Source of the DNA: Sideroxyarcus emersonii
GTDB taxonomy: Bacteria; Pseudomonadota; Gammaproteobacteria; Burkholderiales; Gallionellaceae
Reading direction: 5' to 3'
Assembly (NCBI RefSeq): GCF_021654335.1
Contig: NZ_AP023423.1
Span: forward strand, 1,921,001 to 1,985,000
DNA: 64,000 nucleotides
Shown here piece after piece: positions 60,459 through 64,000 of this stretch (positions are counted from its first letter, which is position 1; each line of letters starts with the position of its first letter). The notes under the pieces are model-generated. The model ran no database searches. It worked only from the letters and a program-made list of their open reading frames with translations, and had not been told where the DNA came from. The position numbers were made by a program, and so were the translations under genes.

Positions 60459-61412
60459 TCAGTGCATCAGCCAGGCCATCGCCGGCAAGGAAAACCAGTA
60501 CAGCACCGTGGTCCAGCCTATCATCAATGCCGCCGCCTCGGTATCCAGGTGGAAGCGGTCGGACAGGATCAGCGCCGACATCATGGTCGGCATGCCGGCT
60601 TCGATCACCGCAGCCTGCTGCGGCTCCGTCGTATGCACATACAGCAGCGAGGCGGCGACCGCCACCAGCAGCGGCATCAGCCCGATCTTCACCGCGGCCA
60701 CGCCCAGGATCGCCATGCGCGGCTTCAGGTTGCGCCACGGGATGGACAGTCCCAGCACGAACATCGTCACCGGGATGGTCGCCTGCCCGATCAGGCGTGC
60801 GGCATGGATAAGCGGCTCGAACACGAACCCGCTCAGCTGCATCAGGGCGCCGGCGATGAACGCCCAGATCGGCGGGATGCCCATCATCAGGCGCCAGATC
60901 GGCGGATGCAGCCCGGCCGATTCCGGCGGCCCCAGCCGGGTACATATCCACACGCCCAGGCTCCACATGATGGGCATGGTCATCAGCATGTCGTTGAAAG
61001 CGGCATAACGCGACGCTTCCGCACCGTAGAAATAGACCAGCACCGGCACGCCGACGAAGAAGGTGTTGCCGAACATGCCGCTCACCGTCAATGCCGCGCG
61101 GGTGCCGTTGTGCATGCCGCACCCCAGCGGCGAACGGTACAGCAGCAGGTAGAGCACGGCGCCCGCCAGCAGCGTGCCGATGCCGACCAGCAGCGGCACC
61201 GAGAGCAGCTCCGGCGTGATCGGTGTGGTGGCGGCGATGGAGAACAGGATGGCCGGGTAGAACAGGTTCAGCACCAGGCGGTTGAGCTGGATGCGCAGCG
61301 TCTTGCCGGAAATTTCCCTGAAATACACCGGCCATATCGCGCCGGCGCCGACCAGGATGGAGATCGGCAGCATCACCTCGATCGCCAGCCTGGACAGATG
61401 ATTCAGGTTCAT
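60459..61412 (-). CDS. AEC-family permease
   Basis: 317-aa membrane carrier with about ten TM helices in two inverted halves, each with a conserved Asn/Pro-rich break (LNLFYPAILFS, GMFGNTFFVGVP; IPVTMFVLGLS, GMPTMMSALIL). Auxin-efflux-carrier-like proteins in bacteria include malate/malonate transporters (MleP, MdcF), so a role in moving glycolate, malate or a related acid is likely from context. Confidence 0.85.
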   Translation of the reverse strand: MNLNHLSRLAIEVMLPISILVGAGAIWPVYFREISGKTLRIQLNRLVLNLFYPAILFSIAATTPITPELLSVPLLVGIGTLLAGAVLYLLLYRSPLGCGMHNGTRAALTVSGMFGNTFFVGVPVLVYFYGAEASRYAAFNDMLMTMPIMWSLGVWICTRLGPPESAGLHPPIWRLMMGIPPIWAFIAGALMQLSGFVFEPLIHAARLIGQATIPVTMFVLGLSIPWRNLKPRMAILGVAAVKIGLMPLLVAVAASLLYVHTTEPQQAAVIEAGMPTMMSALILSDRFHLDTEAAALMIGWTTVLYWFSLPAMAWLMH

Positions 61413-61434
61413 GACGCATTCGCTCCGTCCGCGC

Positions 61435-62937
61435 TCAGCCCAGCGTCGGCATCACCAGGGTGGAGACGTTCTTTTCCGCCACCTCGGGCCAGCGCGAAGT
61501 GATGGCCTTGGTGCGGGTATAGAAGTACACGCCTTCCATGCCGTGCATGTGCAGGTCGCCGAACAGCGAAGCCTTCCAGCCGCCGAAGGAGAAGAACGCC
61601 ATCGGCACCGGGATCGGCACGTTGATGCCGACCATGCCGACTTCGATCTCGTTCTGGAAACGGCGCGCCGCCGCCCCCGAGGCGGTGAAGATGGCGGTGC
61701 CGTTGGCGTACGGGTTGCTGTTCACCAGGGCGATCGCCTCGTCCAGGCTGGCGACGCGCAGCACGATCAGCACCGGGCCGAATATCTCTTCGCGGTAGAT
61801 CGTCATGCCGGTGTCGACGTTATCAAACAGGGTCGGGCCGACGAAGTAGCCATGCTCGTGGCCGTCCACCTTGATGCCGCGCCCGTCGGTCACCAGCCTG
61901 GCGCCCTGCGCCACGCCGCTGTCGATATAGCCGACAATCTTGTCGCGGTGCTGGGCCGAAATCACCGGCCCCATGTCCACCCCTTTGCGGTCCCCGGGAC
62001 CGACCACCAGTTTCTCCGCCTTTTCCTTCAGCCTGGCCACCAGCGCATCGGCGACTGCGCCGACCGCGACCACAGTGGAGATCGCCATGCAGCGTTCGCC
62101 GGCGGAACCGTAGGCGGCGCCCATGATCGCATCGGCGGTGAACTCCAGCGGCGCATCGGGCATGACCACCGCATGGTTCTTGGCTCCGCCCAGCGCCTGC
62201 ACGCGCTTGCCGTGGTGCGCGGCGGTCTCGTAGATGTATTTGGCGATCGGGGTGGAGCCGACGAAGGACACGGCGCGCACATCGGGATGGACCAGCAGCG
62301 CATCGACCGCCTCCTTGTCGCCCGGCACCACGTTGAACACGCCGTCGGGCAATCCGGCTTCCTTCAGCAGTTCTCCCATGCGCAGGCTGCAGGACGGCAC
62401 TTTCTCGGACGGCTTGAGGATGAAGGTGTTGCCGCAGGCGATGGCGATGGGGAACATCCACATTGGCACCATCGCGGGGAAGTTGAACGGCGTGATGCCG
62501 GTACATACGCCGATGGGCTGCAGCATGGAATGGCAGTCGACGCCGCGCCCGACGTTCTCGGCATGCTCGCCCTTGAGCAGGTGCGGCGCACCGACCGCGA
62601 ACTCGACCACTTCGATGCCGCGCTGCACCGAGCCGGCCGCGTCTTCCAGCGTCTTGCCGTGCTCTTCGCTCGCCAGCTGCGCCAGCTCGGCGCGATGGGT
62701 CTCCAGCAGATCGCGGAACTTGTTCAGGATGCGGCTGCGGCGCAACGGCGGCGTGTCGCGCCAGGCCGGGAATGCGGCTTTCGCGGCTGCGACCGCCTTG
62801 TCCACGTCGGCCCGATTGGCCAGCGGCACCTGGCGTATCACCTCGCCCCTGGCCGGGTTGGTCACGTCCGCCAGGCGTGCGCCCGAACTCTGTACGTGTT
62901 GACCGTTGATCCATAATGATAGGGTTTGCTTAGCCAT
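61435..62937 (-). CDS. mmsA: CoA-acylating methylmalonate-semialdehyde dehydrogenase
   Basis: 500-aa ALDH. Catalytic cysteine in GSAGERCMAIS, the NAD-site FVGSTPIAKYIY, and the MMSDH-typical GVCTGITPFNFPAMVPMWM. Converts methylmalonate or malonate semialdehyde plus CoA to propionyl- or acetyl-CoA. GGAGGA before the ATG. It sits between the carrier and livF genes, linking the cluster to valine/beta-alanine-type degradation. Confidence 0.93.
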   Translation of the reverse strand: MAKQTLSLWINGQHVQSSGARLADVTNPARGEVIRQVPLANRADVDKAVAAAKAAFPAWRDTPPLRRSRILNKFRDLLETHRAELAQLASEEHGKTLEDAAGSVQRGIEVVEFAVGAPHLLKGEHAENVGRGVDCHSMLQPIGVCTGITPFNFPAMVPMWMFPIAIACGNTFILKPSEKVPSCSLRMGELLKEAGLPDGVFNVVPGDKEAVDALLVHPDVRAVSFVGSTPIAKYIYETAAHHGKRVQALGGAKNHAVVMPDAPLEFTADAIMGAAYGSAGERCMAISTVVAVGAVADALVARLKEKAEKLVVGPGDRKGVDMGPVISAQHRDKIVGYIDSGVAQGARLVTDGRGIKVDGHEHGYFVGPTLFDNVDTGMTIYREEIFGPVLIVLRVASLDEAIALVNSNPYANGTAIFTASGAAARRFQNEIEVGMVGINVPIPVPMAFFSFGGWKASLFGDLHMHGMEGVYFYTRTKAITSRWPEVAEKNVSTLVMPTLG

Positions 62938-63020
62938 TTCGTCCTCCAGATAAATTGTGTGATGCCGGTGCGGCGACCGCGATGCAGCGGCGATGGGTGG
63001 TGCTATCCAGTTCAGGGATG

Positions 63021-63042
63021 GGGCGGCCGAAACCGGCCGCCC
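63021..63042. other. Strong GC hairpin between livF and mmsA
   Basis: GGGCGGCCG-AAAC-CGGCCGCCC (close to perfect) in the 141-bp gap. No T-run on either strand, so it is more likely an mRNA processing or stability element than a terminator. Confidence 0.5.
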
Positions 63043-63078
63043 GCGGCTCATGCAACTGCGACGGACGCTGCCCGGTGG

Positions 63079-63801
63079 TTAGTGCGACGCCCCCAGGTAC
63101 GCGGCCTTCACCGCCGGATCGTCCTTCAGCTGTTGCGCCGGCCCGTGGCAGGCGATGCGGCCGTTCTCCAGCACATAGCCGTAGTCGGCCACTTCCAGCG
63201 CAGCGGCGGCGAATTGCTCGACCAGCAGCATGGTGATGCCGCGCCCTTTCAGCTCGGCGATGATGCGGAACACCTCGTTCACCAGCAGCGGGGCCAGGCC
63301 CATGGACGGCTCGTCCAGCAGCAGCACTTCCGGATTGAGCATCAGCGCGCGCCCCATGGCGAGCATCTGCTGTTCGCCGCCGGAGAGCGTGCCGGCCTGC
63401 TGGCTGGCGCGTTCCTTCAGGCGCGGGAACAGCTCGAACACGCGTGCCAGGTCGCCCTGCACATCGCCGCGCTCGCGGCCGAAGGTCAGGCGCGGGAAGG
63501 CGCCCAGCAACAGGTTGTCGGTCACCGACAGGGTGGCGAACACGCGCCGCCCCTCGGGCGAATGGGCCAGCCCGGCGCGGGCGATCTTGTTGGAGGAAAG
63601 GCCGGTGATGGCTTTGCCGTTCAGCATGATGCTGCCGCCCGAGGGCTTGATCATGCCGGAGATCGCGCGCATGGTCGTGGTCTTGCCCGCACCGTTGGAA
63701 CCGATGAGGGTCACGACTTTGCCTTTCGGCACCTCGAGCGAGATGTCGTGCAACACTTCCACTTTGCCGTAGGCCGCATGTAAATTCTGGATCTGTAACA
63801 T
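63079..63801 (-). CDS. livF: Branched-chain amino-acid ABC transporter ATPase LivF
   Basis: 240-aa ABC ATPase: Walker A GSNGAGKTT, signature LSGGEQQ, Walker B LLLDEPSMGLAP. The S-M-G-L-A-P stretch and HSPEGRRVF are LivF hallmarks. GAGGAG before the ATG. Partner livG precedes it with a ten-base gap. The substrate could be branched-chain amino acids, another amino acid or a carboxamide. Confidence 0.93.
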   Translation of the reverse strand: MLQIQNLHAAYGKVEVLHDISLEVPKGKVVTLIGSNGAGKTTTMRAISGMIKPSGGSIMLNGKAITGLSSNKIARAGLAHSPEGRRVFATLSVTDNLLLGAFPRLTFGRERGDVQGDLARVFELFPRLKERASQQAGTLSGGEQQMLAMGRALMLNPEVLLLDEPSMGLAPLLVNEVFRIIAELKGRGITMLLVEQFAAAALEVADYGYVLENGRIACHGPAQQLKDDPAVKAAYLGASH

Positions 63802-63811
63802 CGTTAACTCC

Positions 63812-64000
63812 TCACGCTGTCTTGGCGCTGCCGCCAAGATAGGCTTCGATGACTTTCTCGTCGGACTGGACTGCCGCCGGTGTGCCTTCCGCGATCTTCT
63901 GGCCGAAGTCGAGCACCGTCACGGTATCGCAGATGCTCATCACCACATCCATGTGGTGCTCGATCAGGATCACGGTGATGCCATGGCTGCGGATCTTCTC
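63812..64000 (-). CDS. livG: LivG-type ABC ATPase, C-terminal part
   Basis: Only the last 62 residues are in the window: EKIRSHGITVILIEHHMDVV, then DFGQKIAEGTPAAV and EAYLGG. The H-loop histidine and the LivG/BCA-C-type C-terminus are recognisable. The gene continues beyond the right edge. Confidence 0.88.
   Translation of the reverse strand, partial: EKIRSHGITVILIEHHMDVVMSICDTVTVLDFGQKIAEGTPAAVQSDEKVIEAYLGGSAKTA

Overview
The window is a high-GC, gene-dense bacterial chromosome segment. Alr, SufS, LplT, ClpB, NadC, TrxC, GlcDEF and malate synthase all look betaproteobacterial, and the abundance of PAS/GGDEF/EAL proteins together with a glycolate-salvage cluster suggests an environmental member of the Nitrosomonadales/Gallionellales type. 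That placement is an inference from protein style; no rRNA is present. The single tRNA is tRNA-Arg(CCT).

Layout. 1-17 kb: three c-di-GMP enzymes (GAF-PAS-GGDEF-EAL; a six-PAS GGDEF-EAL membrane protein; a 7TMR-DISM GGDEF) interleaved with uup, a periplasmic PrxQ-like peroxiredoxin, alr, lplT, a CorC/HlyC-type CBS protein and small lipoproteins. 17-29 kb: alanine dehydrogenase, an alpha/beta hydrolase, then a stress and proteostasis block. That block holds UspA, a LonB-type protease, a PRTase, a dienelactone-hydrolase-like protein, a hibernation factor, a BCAM0308-family protein, Hsp20, an APH-kinase/P-loop fusion and a divergent ClpX paralogue. It resembles the low-oxygen-activated (lxa) locus of Burkholderia. 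29-36 kb: an orphan NarX-type histidine kinase, a Spy/CpxP-like protein, a thioredoxin-HEAT protein, YjbQ, SufS, a shortened DUF934 protein and a radical-SAM protein.

36.4-43 kb is an AT-richer accessory island. It contains a DUF4160/DUF2442 pair, a duplicated gene 3' end flanking an Nmad2-like gene, a three-gene operon that reads as an ABC-three-component (ABC-3C) conflict system (DUF4297/Cap4-like nuclease, middle component, SMC/Rad50-like ATPase), and a metallophosphoesterase between short direct repeats. An S24-fold protein lacking its catalytic lysine follows.

43.6-52.4 kb: an RlmN/Cfr-family radical SAM enzyme, then a c-di-GMP-I (GEMM-I) riboswitch directly upstream of an ankyrin/class III nucleotidyl cyclase gene, which implies c-di-GMP control of cyclic-nucleotide synthesis. 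After these come a holin-like membrane protein, a DEDDy exonuclease, ClpB with a near-consensus sigma-32 promoter, NadC and TrxC. 52.5-64 kb: a long minus-strand cluster reading livG-livF-mmsA-AEC transporter-glxR-hprA-aceB-glcDEF-methyltransferase. It couples import of a small carbon compound to glycolate oxidation, with glyoxylate going into malate or glycerate. The window ends inside livG.
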